Part shown: positions 18,274-26,707 of the stretch, in pieces
Layout: each line of letters begins with the position of its first letter
How positions within the stretch are numbered: the first letter of the stretch is position 1
Assembly (NCBI GenBank): GCA_002726245.1
Contig: PBSM01000330.1
Coordinates: 1 to 40,917 of the forward strand
Length of the DNA stretch: 40,917 nucleotides
Reading direction: 5' to 3'
Source of the DNA: Planctomycetaceae bacterium
GTDB taxonomy: Bacteria > Planctomycetota > Planctomycetia > Pirellulales > Pirellulaceae
The notes under the pieces: model-generated
Database searches by the model: none
Told to the model about the DNA's origin: nothing
The model's input: only the letters and a program-made list of their open reading frames with translations
Made by a program: the position numbers and the translations under genes

Positions 18274-19659
18274 ATGCTGACGATTTACGGACCCCAAGAC
18301 AAGAAGAGTGGTTTTTGCGACGGGTTGTATCGCCGGGACTTTCTCAAGATCGGCGGAATGGTGATGGGCGGCTTGACGCTTCCTCAATTGTTGGCTGCCG
18401 AAGCGCAAGCTGGCGCCGGTCGGTCACACAAGGCGATCATTAACATCTTCCTCGGCGGCGGGCCTCCGCATCAGGACATGTGGGACGTCAAAGTCGATGC
18501 GCCGAGCGAGATCCGCGGCGAGTTCCAACCGATCAAGACCGCCGTCGATGGGATCGAGATCTGCGAGCTGTTTCCGATGATCGCCAAGTCGATGGACAAG
18601 TTTGTCCCGATCCGTTCCATAGTCGGATCCAGTGGCGGGCACGCAGCCGTTCAAGCCGTGACGGGTCGCGCCCCAAATAACCCGCCCGCTGGCGGCTGGC
18701 CCTCGATGGGTGCTTGGGTCTCGAAGCTGCAAGGTCCTGTCAACCAGACGATCCCGCCGCATCTGAGCTTGATGTACAAGACCGATCATGGTCCTTGGGG
18801 CGATCCCGGTAGTGGCGGTTTCCTCGGCATGAAGCATGCGCCGTTTCGGCTGGTCGGCGGTAAGGGCGCAAAACGTTCGGTGCAGTCGCGTGACAACATG
18901 GTTCTGAAAGACATCACGCTCGACCGTCTGAGCGATCGGAGTGCTTTGTTGACTTCATTCGACAACTTCCGTCGCGAAGCAGACGCCAGTGGCGCGATGG
19001 AGGGTCTCGACGGCTTCACGCAACAGGCGATGGGAATCCTAACCGACTCCAAACTGGCGGAAGCGCTCGACTATACGAAGGAAGATCCGAAGCTCATCGA
19101 GCGCTACGGCAAAGGCAATCCAGGCTTCACCGCCGATGGTGCCCCGAAGGTGACCGAGAACTTCCTGGTCGCGCGACGACTGGTGGAAGCGGGCGCGCGA
19201 GTCGTCTCAATGAACTTCAGTCGTTGGGATTGGCACGGTGGCAACTTCAACCGTGCTCGCCAGGACATGCCGATGCTCGACCAGGCGCTCACAGCTTTGG
19301 TCGAGGATCTGGACCACCGCGGTATGCTGGACGATGTAGGTATCGTCTGCTGGGGCGAATTCGGCCGCACGCCCAAGATCAACAAGAACGCCGGCCGCGA
19401 CCATTGGCCGCGCGTTTCCTGTGCGATCATGGCTGGGGGCGGCATTCGCGCGGGACAGGTGATCGGTGCGACGAACCGGTTGGGCGAATACGCCACCGAT
19501 CGTCCAGTGACGTTCTCCGAAGTCGCTGCGACGCTCTATCACAACATCGGCCTGACCTGGGACTACGTCATGTATTTGCCGAACCGTCAGTTCGATCTTC
19601 GCGGACGGCCCTATACGCCTGTCGATGCGGTCGTCATGCCGTTGCGCGAGTTGGTGTAG
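18274..19659 (+). CDS. DUF1501 family protein, Tat-exported
   Basis: A 461-residue protein of the DUF1501 family, distantly alkaline-phosphatase/sulfatase-like and abundant in planctomycetes. A twin-arginine signal is visible at residues 20-25 (RRDFLK) followed by a hydrophobic stretch (IGGMVMGGLTLPQLLAAEA), so the folded protein should leave the cytoplasm. Family landmarks are IFLGGGPPHQDMWD, the SSGGHAAVQAVTGR block, FSRWDWHGGNF and CWGEFGRTPKINKNAGRDHWP near the C-terminus. AGGAG at 18261-18265 lies 8 nt before the ATG. DUF1501 proteins are usually paired with a DUF1549/DUF1553 cytochrome; none is adjacent, so this copy stands alone. Its substrate is unknown. Confidence 0.92.
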   Translation: MLTIYGPQDKKSGFCDGLYRRDFLKIGGMVMGGLTLPQLLAAEAQAGAGRSHKAIINIFLGGGPPHQDMWDVKVDAPSEIRGEFQPIKTAVDGIEICELFPMIAKSMDKFVPIRSIVGSSGGHAAVQAVTGRAPNNPPAGGWPSMGAWVSKLQGPVNQTIPPHLSLMYKTDHGPWGDPGSGGFLGMKHAPFRLVGGKGAKRSVQSRDNMVLKDITLDRLSDRSALLTSFDNFRREADASGAMEGLDGFTQQAMGILTDSKLAEALDYTKEDPKLIERYGKGNPGFTADGAPKVTENFLVARRLVEAGARVVSMNFSRWDWHGGNFNRARQDMPMLDQALTALVEDLDHRGMLDDVGIVCWGEFGRTPKINKNAGRDHWPRVSCAIMAGGGIRAGQVIGATNRLGEYATDRPVTFSEVAATLYHNIGLTWDYVMYLPNRQFDLRGRPYTPVDAVVMPLRELV

Positions 19660-20084
19660 CTGGTAGTAGCGAGCTTCAATCCAGCTCCGGCATTTGCGGC
19701 GCGAGCGTCTCACGGCGCAATCGTCCGAACTTGGCGCATCCCAAGCGCCACGGCGATGAGCCTCCATCTGTCATGCTTCCGCGCGTCACCGAACGATTGT
19801 TTTCCGGCGCATCCCGGAAAACGTATGAGTAGACGGAACGACCGCTCGGCGTAACGAACAAGCTAACTTGCACGGCCCGCTGTGAAAATCGTTGAACTCT
19901 CCAAACCGCCCGGCGCGGGCCGTTTCAAGTTGAACGACCGGTTAGGCAACTCTCGGAATTTGCCATACCCGAGAACCGTGGACTAGTGCCAACGGCTGAT
20001 TTCATCAGCCGCCACGCGCTAGCGTCCCGTTCCGTCACACGTGGTACGTTATTCACCGGGTGTTGCCTTAGGCCGCGTCTCCGG
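19660..20084. other. 425-bp intergenic region with a small palindrome
   Basis: It lies between the convergent DUF1501 and membrane-protein genes. A perfect hairpin GGCTGAT-TTC-ATCAGCC occupies 19994-20010, followed by GCCACGCGCTAGCG. It has the look of a dispersed intergenic repeat rather than an intrinsic terminator, because no T-run follows. The open frames in the region are short and unconvincing. Confidence 0.4.
19994..20010. repeat. Short palindrome (7-bp stem, 3-nt loop)
   Basis: GGCTGAT at 19994-20000 pairs exactly with ATCAGCC at 20004-20010 around TTC. It sits between two convergent genes. It could be part of a REP-like element or a bidirectional transcript-end hairpin. Confidence 0.45.
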
Positions 20085-20765
20085 TCAGACTTCCGCATGC
20101 TTCCTCTCCAACTCAGCAATCCTCTCCTTCAGCTTTGCAATCTCCGCGTCAATGTCTTCGGTTTCGACTGTAGCAATGCCATCACTCATTGGAGCCAAAT
20201 CGGACCTGCTCAACCTGTGGAATATCGGAACCAGAATCGTCATTGCGGCATCGACGATCGCCGCCACGCCGAGAAGCTGAAACATTCCCGTTTCATCAAT
20301 CTCAAAGAAGATCATCACAACGATCAGAGAGGCGACGCCGAAAATGACCACGTAAGCTGCGACGAGTGACCATTGAAACCACTCGGCAAGGCGAGCCATC
20401 GAGAGCAGCGATAGATGGGCACAAGCTACGGCAAACACGGAGATCGAGGCCGCCAGTTTCCAGTAACCTTCAGACTCCATCTCGATCCACATTCCGATGA
20501 TAATCATCGCGGCCGCCAGCAGTGTGAGCACAATGCCAGACAGTGGAAGAGCCTTGCCGGTTTTGGTTCCCAAGTAGGCGCCGCAGGCCAAACCACAGAT
20601 GCTGCCGAGCGCAATCGTGACCGTGGTGAGAATGATACGGATTTCAACCCATCCGAACCGGCCTGACAGGATTGCGACAATGCCCAGAAATGCACTCAGT
20701 AAAACGGACGCTACAAGCGAATACAGGAACGTCTTCTTCACCGGAAAGGCTTCAGCAGTTTTCAT
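20085..20765 (-). CDS. Polytopic membrane protein with C-terminal coiled coil
   Basis: A 226-residue protein with about six transmembrane helices (TFLYSLVASVLLSAFLGIVAIL, IILTTVTIALGSICGLACGAYLG, LSGIVLTLLAAAMIIIGMWI, LAASISVFAVACAHLSLL, LVAAYVVIFGVASLIVVMIF, LLGVAAIVDAAMTILVPIF). A cytoplasmic tail ends in a short Glu/Lys-rich coiled coil (DAEIAKLKERIAELERKHAEV). A strong GAGGAG precedes the ATG. The family was not recognised. The coiled-coil tail suggests self-association or docking of a partner. It is followed by no co-directional gene and is preceded by the LRR lipoprotein on the same strand 133 bp away. Confidence 0.8.
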   Translation of the reverse strand: MKTAEAFPVKKTFLYSLVASVLLSAFLGIVAILSGRFGWVEIRIILTTVTIALGSICGLACGAYLGTKTGKALPLSGIVLTLLAAAMIIIGMWIEMESEGYWKLAASISVFAVACAHLSLLSMARLAEWFQWSLVAAYVVIFGVASLIVVMIFFEIDETGMFQLLGVAAIVDAAMTILVPIFHRLSRSDLAPMSDGIATVETEDIDAEIAKLKERIAELERKHAEV

Positions 20766-20898
20766 AGCTTGCTCCTCTCAAACGGCCTAATTGTATCTCC
20801 GTTTGGCGACTCAATGGGCCCTTTTCCGACGCGTCCAGTAAAACGCACGAGTTGCTCGAAAGGTCGGGGCAAGTGATCACCTCGGCCTCCGTGATTCT

Positions 20899-21459
20899 TC
20901 AAAAAGGATGGGTGATTTTGCACTTCGGCAACGCCTTCTGGAGCTTGTCGATCTCGGCCTGAGTGAGGTTAGGGTTGCCGGCGATCCTAAGCCACTCCAA
21001 CTTCGTCGATCCCGCCAAGGGGGTCAGGTCGGTGATCGGGTTGCGGCCGACCACAAAACCCTCCAGCTTTGTCAATCCCGTCAAGGGAGTCAGGTCGGTG
21101 ATCTGGTTGCGGCCGAGCTGAAACTGCACCAAATTCGTCAAATCCGCCAAAGGCGTCAGGTCGGTGATGTTCTTGGAGCGGATGTCAAGAAGGACGTCAC
21201 GCCCCGTCATCTTCTCCAAGTCCGCCTTGGTGAGTTCGCCCGTCGGTTTGCCCGCGGTCTTCCGAATCGCCGCCTCTATCGCTGCCTTGGCCTGCGGGCT
21301 GTTAGGGACAACCTTGATCGGCTTGGGTGCAGCATCGAGTGTCTTCGCAGCGGGGACCTTCTTAGGGGGAGGTTTCGGCTCCCCGATGCCACAACTCGTG
21401 AGCGCAAAGGGCAATGCGACGGCGCACAGAATCGCGACCATACTGACGGGCTTACTCAT
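20899..21459 (-). CDS. Leucine-rich-repeat lipoprotein (internalin-like)
   Basis: A 186-residue exported lipoprotein. I placed the start at 21459 because AGGAG lies just upstream and the protein then begins with a lipoprotein signal (MSKPVSMVAILCAVALPFALTSC). The Cys in LTSC is the lipidation site. The frame stays open upstream to 21543, but that leader is basic and hydrophilic. After a proline-rich linker (EPKPPPKKVPAAK) there are about four internalin-type repeats of about 22 residues with the LTPLADLTNLVQFQLGRNQI pattern (units LTPLTGLTKLEG, LTPLAGSTKLEW), closing with AGNPNLTQAEIDKLQKALP. Such short LRRs bind proteins or glycans at the surface. It lies 168 bp downstream of the kinase gene on the same strand. 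Confidence 0.85.
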   Translation of the reverse strand: MSKPVSMVAILCAVALPFALTSCGIGEPKPPPKKVPAAKTLDAAPKPIKVVPNSPQAKAAIEAAIRKTAGKPTGELTKADLEKMTGRDVLLDIRSKNITDLTPLADLTNLVQFQLGRNQITDLTPLTGLTKLEGFVVGRNPITDLTPLAGSTKLEWLRIAGNPNLTQAEIDKLQKALPKCKITHPF

Positions 21460-21626
21460 GACTGGCTCCTGTCGTTGACGTTCTTTTCTCGATCCGTTGT
21501 CTAGAGGAAGTAAGCGTGAGACGCGGTCGGAGTGGGCGCGCAAAGCTCAAAGATTTCCAATTTGGCGTCACGGTCCATCGATGTTTGCCACCGGCCTGCG
21601 GCGGCAAACTGTTTCGCCGCCGTTGC

Positions 21627-23394
21627 TTAGGTTGTCCGATGAGTCGCAATAGAATCGTTAGCTTGGGCGGCGCGTCCGCGGTGCCAGTAGTGATGGCCGA
21701 AGGCCAATAATGCGCCGGCCCAGAGAGCTCCGAACGCCAGAGGGGCGACGTCGATGTAAATGGCCAGGATGGGCGCGGCGATCATGAAGACGAGGCCCAC
21801 GACGTAGCCGCCGCCCCAGACGTGGCCTCCCATGATCAGAAAGCCAAACCCGGCGAGTACCGCGAAGGAAGCATACGACTCTCGTTGGTCGTGTCCGAAC
21901 ACGGACCGCGCGGCGTTGCTGGCGCCCAGTGCCAGCAGGTAGCCGATCCATACGACCCAGATCAACCGCTCGGCGGACTTCGTCGGCAGCACCGAATGGT
22001 GTCGGAATCGCCAGAGCATGATCAGCAAGGCGGCGAACATTGCGCCCCGTGTGAAAAAATATGTGACCAGAGAATCGTGCCACGCGCCTTCCAGGACATA
22101 AATGGCCACGTGGGACAGGAAGATCACAAACCCGAATGCCATCAGCCCCAGGCGCCATCCTCGAAAGTGCTCTTCGTGCCGGCTTTGCCGCAAGGCGTGG
22201 GTCATGCGATCCAGCAGGTTGACCCCGGAGGCGTGGATGGTTTCGCCGTCCAGATAGCGCTGCAGTTCGTCGCCAAGCTCGCGGGCCGAGGCATACCTGC
22301 GCGCCGGTTCCTTGTCGAGGCATTTCATGCAGATCCCTTCCAGTTCGCGCGGCACATTGCGGTTGAGCAGCCGGGGCGGCAGGGGATCGGAATCCAGGAG
22401 CTGCGACAGAGTGTCCAGGGGCGTTTCCGCCTGAAATGGCGGCCGGCCCGTTAACAATTGGTACAGGATCGCGGCCAGGGAATAGACATCGCTGGCGGGA
22501 CCGATTTCGTGCGTCGCCCCGGCGGTCGCCTGTTCGGGCGACATGTAGCCGGGCGTACCGAGGATTTGTCCTGTCCCCGTCAGATCCGAATCGCCTTTCA
22601 AACGTTTCGCCAGCCCGAAGTCGGTGACGACGGGTCGAGAGTTGAGAGTTGAGAGCCGGATGGTGAACTCCCTTGCTCTCGACTCTGCTTCAGCAGAATG
22701 TTTGCCGGCTTCAGGTCGCGGTGAATCACGTCGTGCTCGTGCGCGTACTGGACGGCCTGGCAGACCTGCTTGAGTAACTCGGCCGCTTCGCGCGACGGCA
22801 CGGGCCTTCGGCCAGGCTGTCGCCGTCGATGTAGCCCATCGAGAAGTAATGCTGTCCATTGTGCTCGCCGACCTCGTAAATGGGGACGCTGCCGGGATGA
22901 TCCAGATTCGCCGCCGCTTCGGCCTCGGTGCGAAAACGCTGGACGTCTTCTTTCGACGCCAATTGGCCGGCAAGGATCATCTTCAACGCGACGATTCGGT
23001 TCAGGCTCGTCTGCCGGGCTTTGTATACCACTCCCATGCCGCCCCGGGCGATTTCCTCCAGAAGCTCGTAGTCACCGAAACAGCGGACCTTCGTTCCGAT
23101 GGACACGTCGGCGGTTGTGATTGAGGATTCGCTCGATTCGTAAGACGGCCGACAAGTCGCAGCATCTGGTTGCTGATTTGGGACGAACGCTGCCGCTTGA
23201 AGCGGTTCGGCCAATCGCTCGAACTGGTCGCGGTTGGCGAGAAACGCTTCCAGATCGTCTGCGATGTCACGATGTTGTGCGATGAAGTCGTTCGAGTCCG
23301 GTGTTTGTCCGGCGTCCACCGCCTCCAAGTAGGCCGCGATTGCTTCATCAACACGCTGTTCCCGCGCGGAAGAGTCATTCGTTTCGGCGGACAT
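21627..23394 (-). pseudogene. Ser/Thr protein kinase with six-helix membrane tail, two frameshifts
   Basis: One kinase read in three frames: 23394 to about 22805, about 22801 to 22660, and about 22650 to 21627. The N-terminus (DEAIAAYLEAVDAGQTPD) is the usual planctomycete lead. The kinase domain then shows [47 protein letters not shown] and DVYSLAAILYQLL, so all catalytic residues are present if the frames are joined. The C-terminal part holds about six membrane helices (LGLMAFGFVIFLSHVAIYVL, AMFAALLIMLW and others). Frame break 1, near 22800-22806, needs one added base. Break 2 falls at a 7-bp tandem repeat (22634-22654), where adding one repeat copy would restore the frame. The ECF sigma gene ends 4 bp upstream on the same strand. 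It is a decayed gene, a slippage-switched gene or an assembly error. Confidence 0.78.
22634..22654. repeat. 7-bp tandem repeat inside the kinase gene
   Basis: Three head-to-tail copies are present on the plus strand: GTCGAGA, GTTGAGA and GTTGAGA. They lie exactly where the kinase reading frame changes between the [11 protein letters not shown] block and the TDFGLAK block. Since 7 is not a multiple of 3, gain or loss of one copy shifts the frame by one. Confidence 0.8.
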
Positions 23395-23397
23395 ACT

Positions 23398-23889
23398 TCA
23401 CTCCAGGTCGCGCAGTTGATCTCGCAACTGCTGAAGACCTCGCTTGAGCAGACCGGCCACGGCGGCATGACTGCGGCCCAAATGCTCGGCGATCTGAGCC
23501 AGCGAACGACCGTAAAAATGTCGCAACATCAGCGCATCTCGCTGTGCTTCGGGCAGCTTGGCCAGAGCTGCGGACAAAAGAAGCGTCTGTTCCTGCCGCC
23601 GCGCGAGCCCACTGGGCGAAGATTGCTCGGCGGCCAACCATGCCTCTAATCGATTGGACGATTGCTGCAGCGCTGCGTCCAGCGACCTTTCTCGGCTCAC
23701 ATCGCGTTTTCCGGTCTTCAGCTTCCGTATTTCGTCGGCTAGGTTGTTGGCCAGCATTGTCTGCTGAACGACCCCCGACACGTCAATCTTGCCTTGAAGC
23801 GCTCGATCCATTTGCAGCTGAGCCAAGAGCTGCAGGTAGTCTCGACAATCCTCGAGGTTTCGGTCCTGCCGTCTCAATTGATCGCTCAT
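23398..23889 (-). CDS. ECF-like sigma factor with internal deletion in region 2
   Basis: A 163-residue sigma-70 family protein of the kind planctomycetes keep beside Ser/Thr kinases. The N-terminal sigma-2 start (YLQLLAQLQMDRALQGKIDVSGVVQQTML) and a complete sigma-4 helix-turn-helix (LPEAQRDALMLRHFYGRSLAQIAEHLGRSHAAVAGLLKRG) are clear. In related proteins about 30 residues, with the pattern AHxxxxxFRGxxxxExxAWLRxIL, separate QQTML from ANNLADEIR. Here these two motifs are fused in frame, so much of the core-binding and -10-reading part is missing. The start is either ATG 23889, with AGGTG upstream, or GTG 23898. Its stop is 4 bp before the kinase gene, so they form one unit. It may be inactive. 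Confidence 0.78.
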   Translation of the reverse strand: MSDQLRRQDRNLEDCRDYLQLLAQLQMDRALQGKIDVSGVVQQTMLANNLADEIRKLKTGKRDVSRERSLDAALQQSSNRLEAWLAAEQSSPSGLARRQEQTLLLSAALAKLPEAQRDALMLRHFYGRSLAQIAEHLGRSHAAVAGLLKRGLQQLRDQLRDLE

Positions 23890-24172
23890 GACAGTCACCT
23901 ATTGGTATATGGGCAGAATCCAAGCATTCGCCACAAAGCCTCGTCGATGCCCATTGTAGCGGACTAGAAGTGGGTAACGCGCGAGTAAGGCAATCCTGAG
24001 TACTCGTTGGTGACGCGCAGCGGTCCGAGCCGCGACCGCCCGCCGAACTCAGCGACTCGTGTTTCAAAAGACGACTGATTCTTCGAAGAGACAGCGGACC
24101 ACTAACGCGCGTTCACACGACGACGCGTCGAGACCACACGAGCCCATTGCCGCGTGTGCGGTGGTACAGTTC

Positions 24173-26080
24173 TCAACACCACTCCCGCATCCACAGCTCC
24201 AGTACCAGCAGCGCCCACAGACGGTAAGCGTGGTCGAACTGGCGGCTTTCATGTTGCTGAACTAACTCTTCGATGGCGTCACCGCGGAAGTAATTCCGAC
24301 TTCGAGCGCTCTCGTCGAGCAAGACATCGTGCGTTAGCTCGCGCAGCTCATCTCGAAACCAGTGGTCAAGCGGGACGCCGAAACCCATCTTCTTGCGATT
24401 CCAGATGTCTGCAGGCAGCAGGTCACCGAACGTGCGACGAAGCAACTGCTTGCCGGCGCCCCGGCGGAACTTCAGCGACACTGGAAGGCTCGCGGCGAAC
24501 TCGACAACTCGGTGGTCGAGAAATGGTTGCCGGACTTCCAACGAATGAGCCATCGAAGCAATATCGACTTTCGTCATCAGATCGCAAGTCAGATACGTCG
24601 TCACGTCCGCCAATGATGCGCCGCTGACGACATCGCGCTGGCCCGATCGCGCCCAACCGTTGCTGAGGAAACTGAAAGGGTCCGTGTTTGGAAGTTGCTC
24701 GACAAATTCGTCTCGGTAGAGCATCGCGCGTCGAGACTCGTTGAAGATTGCAATCCACTCCAGGTATCGACGCTGAGGTGTCTTGCTCAGGAATTCGCTA
24801 AATCGTTTGAACCGCCTCAAGAAAGACTTCTGTCGCGATCCAGGCAGACGTTGCCAGACGGGCGCTCCTAAGAAAGAACTGATCGGACCGGTCTCGTCGA
24901 GCAGGCTGGCAAGCCATACGGCGCGATAACGCGGGTATCCGGCAAACAGTTCGTCGCTCCCATCACCTGAAATCGCAACGGTTACCTTTCGGCGAGTCAT
25001 CTCCGAAACGTACCACGTTGGGATCGAAGAGCTATCGGCGAACGGCTCGTCGTACTGCCAAACCAGCTTCGGCAGAATCTCGACGCCACTGGGAGTCACT
25101 TCCAATTCTTCGTGCTCCGTGCCGAGATGCTCAGACACTTGTCTGGCATAGCTCGTTTCGTCGTATTCCGCGACCGGAAAGCCAATCGTAAACGTCTTGA
25201 TCGGTTGCTCCGACCGTTGCTGCATCAGAGCCACGATGAGTGACGAGTCGATGCCACCCGAAAGAAACGCCCCCAACGGCACGTCACTTCGCATCCGCAT
25301 CTCGACCGACGAACTCAATAACTCCGTTAGCTTTTCGCAGGCGGCACTTGGAGAGATGCTGATCTCGGTATTGAAGTTCGGTTGCCAGTATGGCTGAACG
25401 TCGAGCTTGCCATCTTGAAACACGGCAAGATGCCCTGGCGGCAACTTCTTGATTCCGCGGAAGATCGTCTTGGGATACGGGATGTACTGATATGTAAGGT
25501 ACTCGTCGATCGCTCCTGGATCGATCTCGCGGCTCACTCCTTCCACTTGCAGCAAACTCTTCAGTTCACTCGCGAACAGCAAACGATCCCGATCCGTGTG
25601 ATACACCAACGGCTTCTGACCGATGCGATCGCGAGCCAGCACAAGCCGACGAGCCCGCGAATCCCAGATGGCAACCGCGAACATACCGTTGAGATGTTGA
25701 ACGAAGTCGAGACCTTCGTCTTCGTACAGATGCACGATCGTTTCGGTATCGCATTGCGTCCGGAACGTATGGCCAGCACCTTCCAAGCGACGACGGATCG
25801 TCTGATAGTTGTAGATCTCTCCGTTGAAGACGACCCATACCGATCCGTCTTCGTTCGACATCGGTTGCCGGCCACCTTCGAGATCGATGATCGACAAACG
25901 ACGAAAGCCGAGGGCGACCTCCGGCATCGCTTCGTACGGCGGTCGGAGTTGAAACTCGCTGTGGTAGTGCCCTTCGTCATCCGGGCCGCGGTGCCGAATC
26001 ACATCGGTCATCTTCTGCAGCGTTGCCGCATCGATCCCCTGTTTCGGATCCGTCCAGATTGCTCCCGTGATGCCGCACAT
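24173..26080 (-). CDS. asnB: Asparagine synthase (glutamine-hydrolysing)
   Basis: A 635-residue class II amidotransferase that hydrolyses glutamine and passes the ammonia to an adenylated carboxylate, classically aspartate. The start must be at 26080, since Cys2 (MCGITG) is the N-terminal nucleophile after Met removal. The glutaminase domain covers about 2-210 (RGPDDEG, LSIIDLEGGRQPM, NGEIYN). The synthetase domain carries the PP-loop SGGIDSS at 274-280 and AISGDGSDELFAGYPRY, then MTKVDIASMAHSLEVRQPFLDH. Length and order fit full AsnB. Members of this branch often sit in exopolysaccharide clusters, and here it follows two glycosyltransferases and a Uma2 gene on the same strand, so it may amidate a sugar acid or peptide instead of making free asparagine. 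Confidence 0.95.
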   Translation of the reverse strand: MCGITGAIWTDPKQGIDAATLQKMTDVIRHRGPDDEGHYHSEFQLRPPYEAMPEVALGFRRLSIIDLEGGRQPMSNEDGSVWVVFNGEIYNYQTIRRRLEGAGHTFRTQCDTETIVHLYEDEGLDFVQHLNGMFAVAIWDSRARRLVLARDRIGQKPLVYHTDRDRLLFASELKSLLQVEGVSREIDPGAIDEYLTYQYIPYPKTIFRGIKKLPPGHLAVFQDGKLDVQPYWQPNFNTEISISPSAACEKLTELLSSSVEMRMRSDVPLGAFLSGGIDSSLIVALMQQRSEQPIKTFTIGFPVAEYDETSYARQVSEHLGTEHEELEVTPSGVEILPKLVWQYDEPFADSSSIPTWYVSEMTRRKVTVAISGDGSDELFAGYPRYRAVWLASLLDETGPISSFLGAPVWQRLPGSRQKSFLRRFKRFSEFLSKTPQRRYLEWIAIFNESRRAMLYRDEFVEQLPNTDPFSFLSNGWARSGQRDVVSGASLADVTTYLTCDLMTKVDIASMAHSLEVRQPFLDHRVVEFAASLPVSLKFRRGAGKQLLRRTFGDLLPADIWNRKKMGFGVPLDHWFRDELRELTHDVLLDESARSRNYFRGDAIEELVQQHESRQFDHAYRLWALLVLELWMREWC

Positions 26081-26113
26081 GTTTGGTCGTTCGACTGGAT
26101 CGCGCGACTTAGG

Positions 26114-26668
26114 TCATCGCTTAGGGAAGATCTCGGCGACGCTGCGCTGGAAACCGGGAACGACGTCTTCACCGTCGAGCAAATCACTCGCGGCCAGAGT
26201 GGTCGGTTGCGAGGCAGGCCGGTAGACAGTCACGGTACGTTGCTTCGGGCTAACTATCCAAACCAGCTTGGTGCCGGCCGCAATCCACATCCCCGCTTTC
26301 TCGTGAACCTCAGCAGCCGTATCCGACGGTGACATGACCTCAACGGCAAGGTCCGGCGCACCAGGCCAAAATTCTTTCGGAACACCATCGGTCGGACAAC
26401 GATCTTGACTGATAAACGCAATATCGGGTGCTCGAACGGTGTCAGGATCCCGTTCGACGATGAAGCCCGTTTCTGCGCCAAATGCAACTCCGAGCCCCGT
26501 CTCCTCGATGTATTGACCAAGCCGCCAGGAGAGACGAACGATGATCACTCCATGCTCCGCGTCTGCCGCATTCATCTCGATGATCTCCCCGTTGATGAGT
26601 TCACAGCGGCCCAGATTGGGCATCCGGATCAACTGCTCTGCCGTGATTAGAGTTGTGGAACTACTCAT
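26114..26668 (-). CDS. Uma2 family (DUF820) restriction-endonuclease-like protein
   Basis: A 184-residue protein with the PD-(D/E)xK nuclease fold of the Uma2 family, which is expanded in planctomycetes and cyanobacteria and has no settled role. Family blocks are TAEQLIRMPNLGRCELINGEIIEM, ETGFIVERDPDTVRAPDIAFI, GAPDLAVEVMSPSDTAAEV, and KAGMWIAAGTKLVWIVSPKQRTVTVYRP. The acidic active-site set (E in ELINGE, D in APDIAF, E and following residues in DLAVEV) is intact. GGAGG lies 6 nt before the ATG. It sits between the glycosyltransferase gene (39 bp away) and asnB (33 bp away) with no sign of a separate promoter. Confidence 0.92.
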   Translation of the reverse strand: MSSSTTLITAEQLIRMPNLGRCELINGEIIEMNAADAEHGVIIVRLSWRLGQYIEETGLGVAFGAETGFIVERDPDTVRAPDIAFISQDRCPTDGVPKEFWPGAPDLAVEVMSPSDTAAEVHEKAGMWIAAGTKLVWIVSPKQRTVTVYRPASQPTTLAASDLLDGEDVVPGFQRSVAEIFPKR

Positions 26669-26707
26669 AGCTGGCCTCCGACGAATCCATGCGAGGATGT
26701 GTCTTTC

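Noticed and set aside
21599-21622. 7-bp GC-rich hairpin just past the second kinase stop, considered as a terminator
   Set aside because: No T-run follows on either strand, so an intrinsic terminator is not supported.
25382-26332. Plus-strand open frame of 316 codons opposite asnB and the Uma2 gene
   Set aside because: It is fully antisense to two well-recognised genes, has no family resemblance and is best explained by codon bias of the opposite strand.
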